64,000 nt of DNA, taken from the NCBI RefSeq assembly GCF_022539315.1, contig NC_066338.1:3100001-3164000 (forward strand), given 5' to 3'. A program made the translations under genes and the position numbers. The DNA is from Serinus canaria. Lineage: Eukaryota; Chordata; Aves; Passeriformes; Fringillidae. Within the stretch, counting starts at the first letter, position 1. Every line of letters begins with the position of its first letter. Shown piece after piece: positions 20,707 through 30,897 of the stretch. The notes under the pieces were generated by a model. That model made no database searches. It saw only the letters and a list, made by a program, of their open reading frames with translations, and was not told the origin of the DNA.

Positions 20707-21639
20707 ATGTCCAACAACAGCTCCATCAGCCACTTCCTCCTGCTGGCATTGGCAGACACGCGGCAGCTGCAGCTCCTGCACTTCTGCCTCTTGCTGGGCA
20801 TCTCCCTGGCTGCCCTCCTGGGCAACGGCCTCATCATCAGCGCCGTAGCCTGCGGCCACCACCTGCACACGCCCATGTTCTTCTTCCTGCTCAACCTGGC
20901 CCTCAGTGACCTGGGCTCCATCTGCACCACTGTCCCCAAAGCCATGCACAATTCCCTCTGGGACACCAGGACCATCTCCTACTCAGGATGTGCTGCTCAG
21001 GTGTTTTTATTTCTCTTCTTTATGTCAGCAGAGTTTTCCCTCCTGACCATCATGTGCTACGACCGCTACGTGTCCATCTGCAAACCCCTGCACTACGGGA
21101 CCCTCCTGGGCAGCAGAGCTTGTGCCCACATGGCAGCAGCTGCCTGGGCCAGTGCCTTTCTCAATGCTCTGCTGCACACAGCCAATACATTTTCCCTGCC
21201 CCTGTGCCATGGCAATGCCCTGGGCCAGTTCTTCTGTGAAATCCCACAGATCCTCAAGCTCTCCTGCTCACACTCCTACCTCAGGGAACTTGGGCTTCTT
21301 GCTGTTAGTGCCTGTTTAGCTTTTGGCTGTTTTGTGTTCATTGTTTTCTCCTATGTGCAGATCTTCAGGGCTGTGCTGAGGATCCCTTCTGAGCAGGGAC
21401 GGCACAAAGCCTTTTCCACCTGCCTCCCTCACCTGGCCGTGGTCTCCCTGTTCCTCAGCACTGGGTTTTTTGCTTACCTGAAGTCCCCCTCTATCTCCTC
21501 CCCATCCCTGGATCTGGCTGTGTCAGTTCTGTACTCGGTGGTGCCTCCAGCCCTGAACCCCCTCATCTACAGCCTGAGGAACCAGGAGCTCCAAGCTGCA
21601 GTGTGGACACTGATGACTGGATGGTTTCAAAAGCATTAA
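20707..21639 (+). CDS. Olfactory receptor, avian OR14-like, intact
   Basis: A single-exon rhodopsin-like GPCR of 310 residues, the usual length for class II odorant receptors, expected in the plasma membrane of olfactory neurons coupled to G-olf. It starts MSNNSS, with an N-glycosylation sequon before the first membrane segment. It has GN at 39-40 in TM1, HTPMFFFLLNLALSD at 54-68 in TM2, cysteine 95 for the conserved disulfide and CYDRYVSICKPLHY at 117-130 ending TM3. The second extracellular loop has cysteines 167, 177 and 187. KAFSTCLPHL at 234-243 opens TM6 and NPLIYSLRNQEL at 284-295 closes TM7. No stop or frameshift is present. The start was chosen because it gives the standard short N-terminus before TM1. 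The relation to the expanded avian gamma-c group is inferred from the MSNSSSISHFLLLAFADT-like start and the PMFFFL variant. The ligand is unknown. The inverted near-copy at 43169-44102 has a frameshift. Confidence 0.93.
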   Translation: MSNNSSISHFLLLALADTRQLQLLHFCLLLGISLAALLGNGLIISAVACGHHLHTPMFFFLLNLALSDLGSICTTVPKAMHNSLWDTRTISYSGCAAQVFLFLFFMSAEFSLLTIMCYDRYVSICKPLHYGTLLGSRACAHMAAAAWASAFLNALLHTANTFSLPLCHGNALGQFFCEIPQILKLSCSHSYLRELGLLAVSACLAFGCFVFIVFSYVQIFRAVLRIPSEQGRHKAFSTCLPHLAVVSLFLSTGFFAYLKSPSISSPSLDLAVSVLYSVVPPALNPLIYSLRNQELQAAVWTLMTGWFQKH

Positions 21640-23044
21640 ACTGATTGCCAATTTCTGCAAATCACTTGTAACAAAAGTAATCTTTGGTACATCTATTGGT
21701 TTGGGTTTTTTTTTTCTCTTCCTTTTTTTTTTAAATATTCTTCATAAACCAAGACAATTGTTTGTGCCACGTCCAGCTTTGCTGTGACCTCAGACTGTGT
21801 CAATGAAGAGCTGTCCTCTCATTGGCTTTAAGTGGATCTCCCAGCAAAGTTTTCACCAGAGATTCCTGTTTTGTTGCCTTCTCTGGAGCTGCAGCAGCAA
21901 TGTCTCTGTGCAGAGCTGGGGCAGATCAGTGCTGGCACAGCAGCTTTGCCCAGCAGCAGCAGCACTTGGTGTTGCCAGTGCTGCTCCCGTGGCCCTGCCC
22001 CGCTGCCCTGGTGGCCCTGGTGTTGCTGTAGGGCCTGAGTGCTCTCGGGGCCGGGCACAGCCCTGGGGGTGGCAGTGCCAGGGCTGCAGCAGGGACAGGC
22101 CATGGGCACTGCTGGGGCAGTGCTGATGCCTCAGGCCAGGCCCTGGGGGCTCCAGGCTCCTTGCCCAGGCTCTCTCAAGAACACACCCAGGCCAATGCTC
22201 AGCACAGAAAACCCCCGTGAGCAGCCCCAGGGTGGCCGTGGGATGGCTGGGGGCAAACAGCATGGCTGGGGCTCTGCAAGGGCCCTGGGGGAGATGGGAA
22301 GGAGCAGCAGAGCAGGGGCTGATCCATCCCCAGTGTACTGGACAGCCCAGGGCAGCGTCCCAGAGCGTCCTCATGGATCTGCCAACAACATCCCCCCTCT
22401 GCAGCCCTGGCCTCTCCCCCAGCTCACACAGGTGCCCCATCCTTGCAGGCACAGACACGGCAGCGCTGGCTCAGCAGCCCCTGTTTGCATTGCACAGAGC
22501 AGGTGGGAGCACCCCCATGCTGTTGGTGTGAAGACATGAACCTGAGGGAGCACAAATGCCATCAGCCCCTGGGGCCAGGAAGGGCTGGGGGGCACCAGGG
22601 AAACCACTCAGGATTGTTGTGGCCTCTGCAGTCAGCCAGAAAGTTTGTTCCCATGAGCTGGGAGTTTCCTGTCCCACTGCAGATGCTGTTGCTCAGAGCC
22701 AGGCCTGCCTGGCAGCCACCCCCAAACTGCCCCAGGCATTTCCTTGGCTTCACCTTTGCTTTCTTTCCTGGCATGACAAGTGCTGCAGGAATTGTCTGCA
22801 GGCTCCTGCAGGGCCTCCTGCTGCTCCCTTGCCAGAGGCACCACAGGCTAGGGGGGCACATCTGGGCTGCTGTGTCTGCCTCTGGGGCTCCCTGTTCTGG
22901 GCAGTGAGGAGGAGCTGCAGAGGCTCTGCAGGACTGACAGGATGGGCTCTGGGCCTGGGAGGAGAAGCTGAGGGACCTGGGCTGCTGGAGCTTCTGAAGA
23001 GGAGGCCCAGGGCTCATCGTGCAACTGTTCCAAGGGTGGTTTCA
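21640..23044. other. Intergenic sequence downstream of OR1
   Basis: A GC-rich non-coding region with poly-T tracts at 21705-21735. Many overlapping frames occur without recognisable domains. I see no gene, RNA gene or clear mobile element between the receptor stop and the CR1 3' end at 23045. Confidence 0.5.
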
Positions 23045-24768
23045 GAGAATCACAGAATCAGGAAGGTGGGAAAAGACCTTGGAGATCATCAAGTGCAACC
23101 TGTGCCCTGACACCGCCTTGTCTGCCTGAGCCTCCTCTTCTCCCGGATAAACAACCCCAGCTCCCTCAGCCGCTCCTCACAGGACTTGTGTTCCAGACCC
23201 CTCCCCAGCCTTGTTGCCCTTCTCTGGACATGCTCCCGCCCCTCCATGTCCTTCCTAAACTGGGGGCCCAGAACTGGACACAGCACTCGAGGTGTGGCCT
23301 CACCAGTGCTGAGCACAGGGGAAGAATCACTGCCCTGCTCCTGCTGGCCACACCATTCCTGATCCAGGCCAGGAGCCATTGGCCTTCTCTCCCATCTGGG
23401 CACACTGCTGGCTCATGTCCAGCCTGCTGTCCATCTTTCTTCCTGGCCACTGTCCAGCCACTCTGTTCCCAGCCTGTAGCAATGCAGGGGTTGTTGTGGC
23501 CAAAGTGCAGGACCCAGCCCTTGGTCTTGTTCAACCTCACCTTGTTGGATTTGTTCCCTGGATCCAGCCTGTCCAGGTCCCTCTGCAGAGCCCTCCTACC
23601 CTCCAGCAGATCCACACTCACACCCAGCTCGGTGTCATCTGCAGATTTGCTGATGCTGGACTCAGTCCCCTCATGCAGATGATCAATGCAGATATTGAAA
23701 TCCACACTGGCTGGCTCTGATCCCTCGGCCATCCTGTGGGTGCCCTGTGATGGCACTCAGGGTGATCTGTTCCATAACCTTGCCGGGAACCCAGGCAGGG
23801 GTGACAGGCCAGGAGTTCCCCAGATCTTCTTTCCAGGTCTTCTTGGGGAAGGGTTCACATTGGCACCTCCAGTGCTCTGGGACCTCCCTGCTGAGCCAGG
23901 ACTGATGGTAAATGATGGAGAGCAGCTTGGGCAGCTCATCCACCAGCTCCCTCATCCCCCTGGGATGGATCCCATCTGGTCCCAGAGACACCTGTGAGCA
24001 TCTGCGTGGCTCAGCAGGTCCCCAGCTGCTTCCTCCTGGATTACAGGGAGGCTATTCTGCTCCCTGTGCCCATCTACAGCTCAGGAGAACACTTGCCATG
24101 AGGGCAACCTGTCCTAATGTTGAAAACTTGGGCAAAGAAGAGGTTAAGCAGATCAGCTTTTCCTTGTCTTACTCTATTCCCCACTGCCTCCAATAAAGAG
24201 TAGATGTTCTACTTATCCATCCTTTTGCTATTAGTTTTTTTTTTAAACCATTTTTTGTTATTTTTCACAGAAGTGTCCAGGTTAAGCTCTAATTGACTTT
24301 TCACCACTCTTCTTTCTGCATGACCTAAGAGCATCCTTAAACATTTCCTGAGATGCCTGATCTTCTGTCCAATGGTGATGCATCCTCTTTTTTCCCTCCG
24401 TTCCCACAAAGCTCCATGCCCAGCCAGGACAATCATTTTCCTAGCTGGCTCAACTTTAACGCAGTGGGACTGGCTGCTCCTTCCCTCTTAAGATTACTCT
24501 CTTGAGATGTGTCCATCCTTCCTGGACACCTTTGATTTTAAGGGCTGTTTCCCTTACCAAGTCAGTGCCTGATTCTGTACTCTCCAAATCTGCATCCTGA
24601 ATAGGCCAAGGTCTGCCCTCCACAATTCCAGTGATGAAGTTTTGTTGATGCCCCTCCTTCTTTCACAGAATATTGGAAACTCCATTATTTCATGGTGACT
24701 GTGTCCCAGGCAGCCTCCAACCACCACATCTCCCACCAGCCTTTCTCTGTTTGTGAACAGCAGGAGAC
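23045..24768 (-). mobile_element. CR1 LINE, 5' truncated and internally deleted
   Basis: On the minus strand this reads through the end of the endonuclease domain (24736-24554: GDVVVGGCLGHSHHE..EFPI), the linker (24436-24209: QLELNLDTSVKNNKKW) and the reverse transcriptase (23991-23683: SLGPDGIHPRGMRELVDEL and on to GIRASQCGF). It then jumps to FNICIDHLHEGTE with SADDTELG, and ends with [16 protein letters not shown]. Sequence between RASQCGF and FNI, which in CR1 carries the first catalytic aspartate region, is missing. The F of the FADD motif is S. The terminus near 23045 is GAATCACAGAATCA on the plus strand, the usual CR1 3' end in reverse. Frameshifts are present. It is a dead copy. The 5' end stops at about 24768, close to an LTR. 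Confidence 0.92.
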
Positions 24769-24791
24769 AGAGTTTTCCTTGGCAGTGGGAG

Positions 24792-25250
24792 TGTTAACAA
24801 TAATTCAGCAAAACAATAAAACGCCATAATCCCAAAGTAGCATTGAGAACCAGCATTCTTTATTTGGCCAGATGCACAGGGGACAGCTCCTCCCACAGCC
24901 ATGCATGCTGAGTACAGGAAAGTTTCTGTTTATATTCTGTATTTTGCACACATATTCATTGATTGTCCTGAACTAAACACACATATGATAATCATTTCCC
25001 CAAAATCATTAACATATTACCTCTCCCCTTTTGTATGCATTCTTCCATCCTGGGGGTCTCTTTGGTGGTCCCTGGTGCTCATGGACCCCAATGTTCCAAT
25101 CAGCCTAGCTGAGCTTGCAGGACACTGAGGCTGGTGAATTTCAGTTGCCCTTCTCACACAATGGGCATTGTGTGGTTTCCATAGGCCAGTGGTTTTGGAG
25201 AATAAGCACTGACTTAGCTCATCTGGTGTAGACAATTTATCATTTGGTAA
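24792..25250 (-). mobile_element. Solo ERV LTR
   Basis: On the plus strand it runs from TGTTAACAATAATTC to TTTGGTAACA, giving inverted TGTTA..TAACA ends. A reverse-strand polyadenylation signal is visible as TTTATT near 24859, which sets the minus orientation. No adjacent internal retroviral sequence or convincing target duplication was seen. Confidence 0.6.
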
Positions 25251-25252
25251 CA

Positions 25253-25470
25253 TCAGGTCACAGAGTAGGCTATGGCATCACAGAGTGGGTTATGTGAGGT
25301 CATAGAGCAACTAAGACATCATAGGCTATCTCTGTGACATCACAGAGAGGTCAGCCATCATAGAGCAGACTATGACATCACAGAGTTGGCTGTGACATCA
25401 GAGACCAGCTGTGTGACATTGGAGAATGGGCTGTGACATCACAGAGCAGTGCAAACATCACCGAGGGAGC
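25253..25470. repeat. GTGACATCACAGAG minisatellite
   Basis: Roughly ten degenerate units of about 20 bases contain ACATCACAGAG or TGTGACATCA, with CATAGAGCA variants. GTGACATCAC is nearly self-complementary. Confidence 0.85.
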
Positions 25471-25518
25471 ACAGGGCTCGCTCCACCATGCCTGCAAGTG
25501 TGGCAGTGAGGGAGGATC

Positions 25519-25847
25519 TGTGACACCTCAATGTGAGAATCAGCAAGCTTCGTGTATTGATTAGAGCATCAGACATTTAAGCACAATGCATAATAAGCTC
25601 ATGCACATTCTGTAAGCTAAGCAATCTATTGGTTATTCTTACTTCTTCATTCTTTACAACTTACATCTCCCTCTTCTCATGCTCTGCTCTCGGCTACAGC
25701 ATCTTTGTTATCATAATACAGCTATACTCAAGGCCACAGCGTCTTCACAGGTGCGGGGCCTCACATTAGCTGGGTCTGGTACTTTTCCACTTCTCAGCTA
25801 TCCAGAGCATGTCTGCGTGACCTTTGTCACTTAACCAGTCCCCAACA
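25519..25847 (-). mobile_element. Solo ERV LTR, ~330 bp
   Basis: The plus strand begins TGTGACACCTCAATG and ends AGTCCCCAACA, so the element read on the minus strand has TGTTGGGGACT..GTGTCACA ends. The length and AT-rich interior suit a short avian ERVK-like LTR. It differs from the LTR at 26201-26436, so the two are not the ends of one provirus. Confidence 0.6.
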
Positions 25848-26180
25848 TGCAAGGAGTGGCAGGCAGCAGCATGAGTTAAAGTGTGGCTATTGTGTGGCTA
25901 GCGTTGATTCTATCGTACTGAATAAGCAAAGTGTAGCATCTGCTCCTCATCCAGCACCCTTCCTCTTGGGGGTGGTGTCTCATACATTGTCCAGATGTCT
26001 AGGCTCTCAGGTCCACCTACATTTCTTTCTGGCTCCCAGGTCTGCCTAGCTATAACTCTTGCAGATTTTTAGGCTCTCAGGCTCTTGGTCCACCTGGCTC
26101 AGTTCCCAGGCTCCTAGTCTGCCTGGCTCCACCATCCTACTGCTCTTAGGCCTGCAGTGTTCTGCCCAACTCACCTCAGG
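25848..26180 (-). mobile_element. Leader-like sequence of an alpharetrovirus-related ERV remnant
   Basis: This stretch lies directly downstream (minus strand) of the primer-binding site at 26181-26198. It contains several imperfect repeats of a CCTGGGAGCC / AGGCTCTCAGG-type word and no gag-like frame. I read it as leftover 5' leader with the rest of the provirus deleted; this is inference from position. Confidence 0.45.
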
Positions 26181-26198
26181 ATCACATCAGGGTCACCA
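26181..26198 (-). other. tRNA-Trp-type primer-binding site
   Basis: Read on the minus strand this is TGGTGACCCTGATGTGAT. It matches the primer-binding sequence of alpharetroviruses, complementary to the tRNA-Trp 3' end, with two C-to-T type differences at former CpG or C positions. It sits two bases from the LTR edge, the normal spacing. Confidence 0.75.
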
Positions 26199-26200
26199 AA

Positions 26201-26436
26201 TGTTGCTGTTGAGGGTACAACTGATATCAAAGGCACCAAGCAGCTGCCCTTTATTGCTCTTCAGTACAACCTTTTATACCCTTCATCTTACATGCATTGC
26301 ACCTGTGTGCCCTCTGTACCCTTTTGTGGTTGGTCAGTACACCTGGGCACTCCATGTCTCATTACCTTTAATACTGTTCACCTGTCCTGCACAGTTGTAG
26401 CCCCTTCTCCCAATTACCACAAACTGTGTGCCTACA
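26201..26436 (-). mobile_element. Short alpharetrovirus-like ERV LTR, ~236 bp
   Basis: On the minus strand it starts TGTAGGCACACAG and ends CAACAGCAACA. It carries TATAAAAGG (plus 26272-26279) and AATAAA (plus 26250-26255) only about 20 bases apart, implying a very short R region as in alpharetroviruses. It is followed by the tRNA-Trp primer-binding site. It is the 5' LTR of a mostly deleted endogenous provirus; no viral gene remains. Confidence 0.7.
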
Positions 26437-26733
26437 GTCACTGGGTTGGTCACTCTGCCCCAGCCCCCCCTCACAGATTCCCCCCAGAAGTCCAAAGCTC
26501 TTCATGCCCAGCAGGGTCCCCTGTCCCTTGGTATCCCCCTGGTCCACCTGGAGCCACAGCCTCCCCCGAGGATGCTCCACAAATCAACCCCCAGAGCCTG
26601 ACACAGGGACAAGGGGCTGGGCTGTGTGACCAGGACATCAAGGACGTGGATTATCCAGGTTTGGGGTCCCCAGGGCAGGAAAGATGTCTGGCAGCTGGAG
26701 CAGGGTCTGGGAAGGGCCTCCAAGGTGGAGCTG
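26437..26733. other. Unassigned sequence between two LTRs
   Basis: About 300 bases, C-rich and non-repetitive. No gene is recognised. Confidence 0.4.
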
Positions 26734-27205
26734 TGTGGGAAATGGATTTGTAGAGAGTTCTCAGGGCCTGACAAGGTCCACACAGTACACATCCATATGC
26801 AAATTTTGAGATAAGAAATGCTGGTTTAGAAATGCCATGGAATAGGACAGGTATTGTTGAGAGAGAAATGGAGCTAGAAAAAGGTTTCAGAGGATGACCT
26901 TGCAAATAAGACTAGATACTTTGGAGAGATAGAGCTATGAAAGATGCATTGCAGTGGGACCCATGAGGGGTAGTTTTATAAGATTGGCTTTAAGGCATCT
27001 ACAGCATAGCCTGGCCAAAGCTGAGAGGCCAAGAAACCCTTATGATGTATTGTAATTAGGAAATAGCTGGCTTCTGATTGTGATGGCATGAATTATAACA
27101 TCTGTATTGTCTCACACTTCTCATGAGACTGAAAATGGAATAAAAGTTTTTAAAATGCCTCTCAGCTGCTCCATCTCTGGGTCAGGAAAATGGTTATGTC
27201 CAACA
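26734..27205 (+). mobile_element. Solo ERV LTR, ~472 bp
   Basis: It begins TGTGGGAAATGGATTTG and ends TTATGTCCAACA, with AATAAAAG about 60 bases before the end. The flanking hexamers GAGCTG and GCACTG agree at four of six positions, possibly a decayed 6-bp target duplication. The plus orientation is set by the position of the polyadenylation signal. Confidence 0.7.
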
Positions 27206-27440
27206 GCACTGGAGCCCTTGGGCTGTGAGCAGAGGCTGAGGGAGCTGGGCTTGTCCAGCCTGGAGCAGGAAGGCTGAGGGGCTCCTCATCCCAGCCTGGC
27301 AGTGCCAGCGAGGAGGGGATGGAGAACACAGAGCCAGGCTCTTCACCAGGGGCCTGGTGGGAGACCAAACACAACTGGTTGAAGGGGAAAGAGGGGAGAT
27401 CAGCCAGGACAGGAGGAGATGAAATGAGTCAGGCTGGTTT
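27206..27440 (+). mobile_element. CR1 fragment
   Basis: GCTGAGGGAGCTGGGCTTGT, CCAGCCTGGAGCAGGAAGG and AAAGAGGGGAGAT match the late ORF2 / 3' region of CR1 elements on the plus strand. It is short and diverged. Confidence 0.65.
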
Positions 27441-27899
27441 CAGCATTTCCTCAACACCAAAAGCAGCCTGAGCCCCTTCTCCATCCACCACTGTCAGCTT
27501 TGCAGATCAGGAATTGTTCAGGCTCTTTTATCCCCACTTCAGGATGAGCATCCTGATACAACAACTTAACTCTATTTATATCTATCACAGAATCATCTTT
27601 GTCAAAAACTGGTTTTGTACAAAATCCATTGTGGATGGTGGACATGTCAGATGCAGCTGGGATGTCTCACATTGCTGAGGGAAGAGTTTCAATGTTTCTT
27701 AATTTGAATCATGTTTACAATTTTTATGGTGGCCATGAAGAGAAACTTTCTGTGCCTCTGGGTCTCAGCAGTTCCTGACCCCCAAAGGACACAAACCTGA
27801 TGAGTTCTGGTTCCCACTCCAGTGGTGGCACTTGCCCCTCCCTCCATCCCCAGAGCAGAGCTCCCTTGTCCCAGAAAGGCCCTGGCAATGCAGGGATGA

Positions 27900-28230
27900 A
27901 GGACACAGGACAGGCTCTGGGGATCAGGAACAGGGCATGGCCAGGGATTTGGGGTGGTTGTGAGCCCAGGGCAGGACCTGGCCCTTGGCCTTGGTGAACC
28001 TCATCCCATTGTCCTGGCCCATGGCTCCAGCCTGTCCAGATCCCTCTGCAGAGCTTCCTGCCCTCCAGCACAGCCACACTCCCACCCAGCCTGGGCTCAC
28101 CTGGGAACTGACTGAGGGTGCCCTCGATGGCCTCATCCAGATCAGCAATAAAGAGATTTCACTGACCTGGCCCCAATCCTGAGCCCTGGGGACACCCCTG
28201 GATGTGACTCCATTCCTCAGCTGCTCTGAG
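27900..28230 (-). mobile_element. CR1 fragment
   Basis: On the minus strand it encodes EGRKLCRGIWTG, matching the CR1 EGRKALQRDLDRL region. Flanking words such as CCCCAATCCTGAGCCCTGGG are typical of reversed CR1. It is diverged and has no coding capacity. Confidence 0.7.
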
Positions 28231-28259
28231 TGCCAGGGGCTGGAGGACAGAAATGGTGG

Positions 28260-28740
28260 GGAAGGGTAAGGAAAAGTGTGATTGATTGTCAGCCATGAAG
28301 GGGCTTGATTTTCATACATGTTCAGAATGCATCAGGAGAGGCTGGGGATCAATATCAAGGGGGCCAAGAAGAGCAGCCCAGGGTCTGCAAGTTCTCTGTG
28401 TGGGAGCTGAGCCTGTGAGCCCTTGAGCCCTGCCAAGTGCTGGGGCTGCACCTCCAGCTCCAGACAAGATGGGACAGATGGGAGCAGAGACAAATCATTC
28501 CTGCTGCATTCTTTCTTGTGTTTGCTTATACAGGTGACCTGGATCCATATGTAGAGGATGTGTTTTGTGTCAGATAACACTGGTAGAGGGATAAGAATAA
28601 TAATATTTAGCTGAAAATAATTTTTCATGCATAAAACACAATGAGAAAAAAAGACATATATGATCAGAAGAGCATCTGAGTTTTTCAGAAGATGAGAGAC
28701 TCATTGATGTTCCAGTAGTCAAACCTGCTCTAATGCATTC
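28260..28740. other. Unassigned AT-rich sequence
   Basis: No gene or recognised element. It leads into the ~190-bp repeat block. Confidence 0.4.
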
Positions 28741-29030
28741 CTCAGGGCTCCCTTGAGATAAGAGGTGACCACCAGAGGCCAAGGCCAGCCACAGCTCTCT
28801 CTCCTGGCAGCTTTTGTCTGGGAGAACCCTTGCATATAGAGAATTTTTCAGGGGGAGTATCAAATTTGGCTGTGGGCAAATGGAAAGAGGGATGGTTCTT
28901 TTTCCATAGGAAGGAAAGCACAGAGCCCCAGCTCTCCAGAGGCTGATGTGAGGCAGCTCTCAGCATTCTAAGTTCGTCTGGACCTGTCAGGTGGCCCCTG
29001 GGAGGCCAAACCAGCCAGACCTGTTCCATC
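28740..29030 (+). repeat. ~190-bp repeat block (single unit plus partial)
   Basis: Contains GGCAGCTTTTGTCTGGGAG, AACCCTTGCATATAG and CATAGGAAGGAAAGCACAGA, the shared words of the ~190-bp family. It runs into the 37-bp array through CCAGCCAGACCTGTTCC, the same junction seen elsewhere. Confidence 0.75.
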
Positions 29031-29440
29031 TCCCCTTGGTTCCACCTGGCCCTGCAGTGTCACAATGTTCTCCTTGCTCCTGCAATGTCACAATGGCCCC
29101 GTGCTTCCAGGAGTGGCCCTTTGGTTCCATGGAGCCCCACAGTGTCACAAAGGTCTCCATGATTCCATTGGCCCTTGCAATTCCACAATGCTCTCCATGG
29201 ATCCACGGTGCCCCCAGGATCACTATGGCCCTTTGGCTTCACGAGGCCCTGGAATGCAGCAATGGCCTCTTGGTTCCACAAAGCCCTGCTGCTCCACCCT
29301 GGCCCCTTGGGACCATGTGGCCCACAGTGATGTCCTGGGTGCCACAAGACCCCACAGTGTCACAATGATCCCTTGGATCCATGGTACACCACAGTGTCCC
29401 AATGCCCTCCATGGTTCCACAAGGCCCCACAGTGTCACCT
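29030..29440 (-). repeat. 37-bp tandem repeat array
   Basis: Eleven or so degenerate units with CCTTGGTTCCA and CAGTGTCACAATG, the reverse complement of the family unit. Confidence 0.88.
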
Positions 29441-30110
29441 TGGTCTCCACATCATGGAAGGAACGGAGCCCCAGTGTTTCAGGGGCTGATGAACTGTAGT
29501 CACCAGATGCCAAGGCCAGGCCTGTCTATCTGTCCAGGCAGGTTTTTCTGGGAGCAACCCTTGGATAATCAAAATTTTGAATGTGGAATCCCAATTCAGC
29601 CATTTTTTCCTGGAGGAGAAGGCCAGTTCTTTTCCATAGAAAGGAAAGCACGCAGCCCCTGTGTTTGGAAGGCAAGTGAGAGCTGGCCCTCAGGTGGCCA
29701 AGGCCAGCCAGACCTGTCAGTAATGGCAGCTTTTGTGTAGGAGCAATCATTGGATATAGGAGGTGGAATCCAAATTTCAGCTATGGGCACCTGGAGAAAA
29801 AGGATGGTTCCTTTGCACAGGAAGGAAAGAGCAGAGCCCCAGTGTTTCAGGGCAGGTGAGACCCAGCTCTCAGGAAGCCAATGTCAGACAGGCTTGTTGG
29901 TAATGGAAGCTTTTGTTTGGAAGCAATCCCTGGATATTGAGAATTTTGGTATGGAAATACCATTTTGGCCATGGATGCTTGAATGAGAAGGGCAGTTCTT
30001 TTCCATCTGAAGGAAAGCCCAGAGCCCCAGGGTTTAAGGGCTACATGAGAAGAGAACCCGACATGCCAAGGGCAGTTGGACCAGTCAGGCCAAGCCAACC
30101 TGTTCCCTGT
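29440..30110 (+). repeat. ~190-bp repeat block (about 3 units)
   Basis: The AGCTTTTGT-type anchor recurs at about 29538, 29726 and 29906, spacings of 188 and 180. Each unit carries TTTTCCATAGAAAGGAAAGCAC-like and CCCAGTGTTT-like words. The block runs into 37-bp-type units at 30110-30260 through the same junction words. Confidence 0.82.
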
Positions 30111-30260
30111 TCTCTTGTTTCCATGGGGCCCTACAGTGTTACAGTGGTGGTGTCATATTGGATCCTTGGTTCCATGAGACCCAGATGTGTCACACTGGCC
30201 TCTCCATTTCCATGGGGCTCCAGAGTGTCACAATGGTCCATTGTTTTCATGAGGGCTTGC
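30110..30260 (-). repeat. 37-bp repeats, short array
   Basis: Four units with CAGTGTCACA and TTTCCATGGGG-type words, followed by ~150 bases of unassigned sequence and then an LTR. Confidence 0.75.
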
Positions 30261-30418
30261 AGTGTCACAGGGTGTGGGAGCCCAGGAAATTCCTCTGGAG
30301 GGCTTGGGACCCTGCCCAGGGGGCTCAGAGACCTTGGCACAGAGCCCATGACCCCTGTGCCTTTGATTTAGCCCTTAGAAAAAACTATTACCAACCTTAT
30401 ATGAGGAAGCACAAGCCT

Positions 30419-30897
30419 TGAAAATTTAAGTGGAATGACAGTGAGTTTATCATGGGGTGAAAAATAGATTCTTCAGGAGGTTTTTAGAATGGGGGTTCAA
30501 GGGGCAACATGGAGGAATCTGTGCATGTCCAGCCTTTCTTCTTCTTCTTCTTGGCCTCCATCTTCTGCTGTGATGGTGGCAGTTTTAGATTGGTTTAGAG
30601 TTTTAGCTCACTGTCTAATATAGGTGATAAGTATTGGAGAGTAATTGTAAACATTGTATAGGTAGTTTTTAGTATAACGACATAACACCGCCCCGGGGGC
30701 AGGCAGAGTACTTGGACTGTCTTGCTGAGCAGACCTTGGCTGGACAGGACAAAGAATTTTATAGATAAGATACAATAAACAACCTTGAGACTGAAAAATG
30801 AAGAGCTCAGACTCCTTCTTCAAGAGCTGGGCTGGGAAAAGAGACTTTTTAACCTTTCTCAGGGTCACTCTGACCAGCGAGAGACTCCGAGGCAACA
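30419..30897 (+). mobile_element. ERV LTR, left-arm copy
   Basis: It ends GAGACTCCGAGGCAACA, with AATAAACAACC (about 30775) near the 3' end and a CTTCTTCTTCTTCTT tract at 30538-30552. The 5' edge is uncertain (TGAAAATTTAAG at 30419 or a TG further left). It abuts the 37-bp array at its 3' side. The reverse copy lies at about 62863-63340. Confidence 0.6.

Noticed and set aside
25519..26436. A single provirus bounded by the LTRs at 25519-25847 and 26201-26436
   Set aside because: The two LTRs have different sequences and ends, so they cannot be a pair from one integration.
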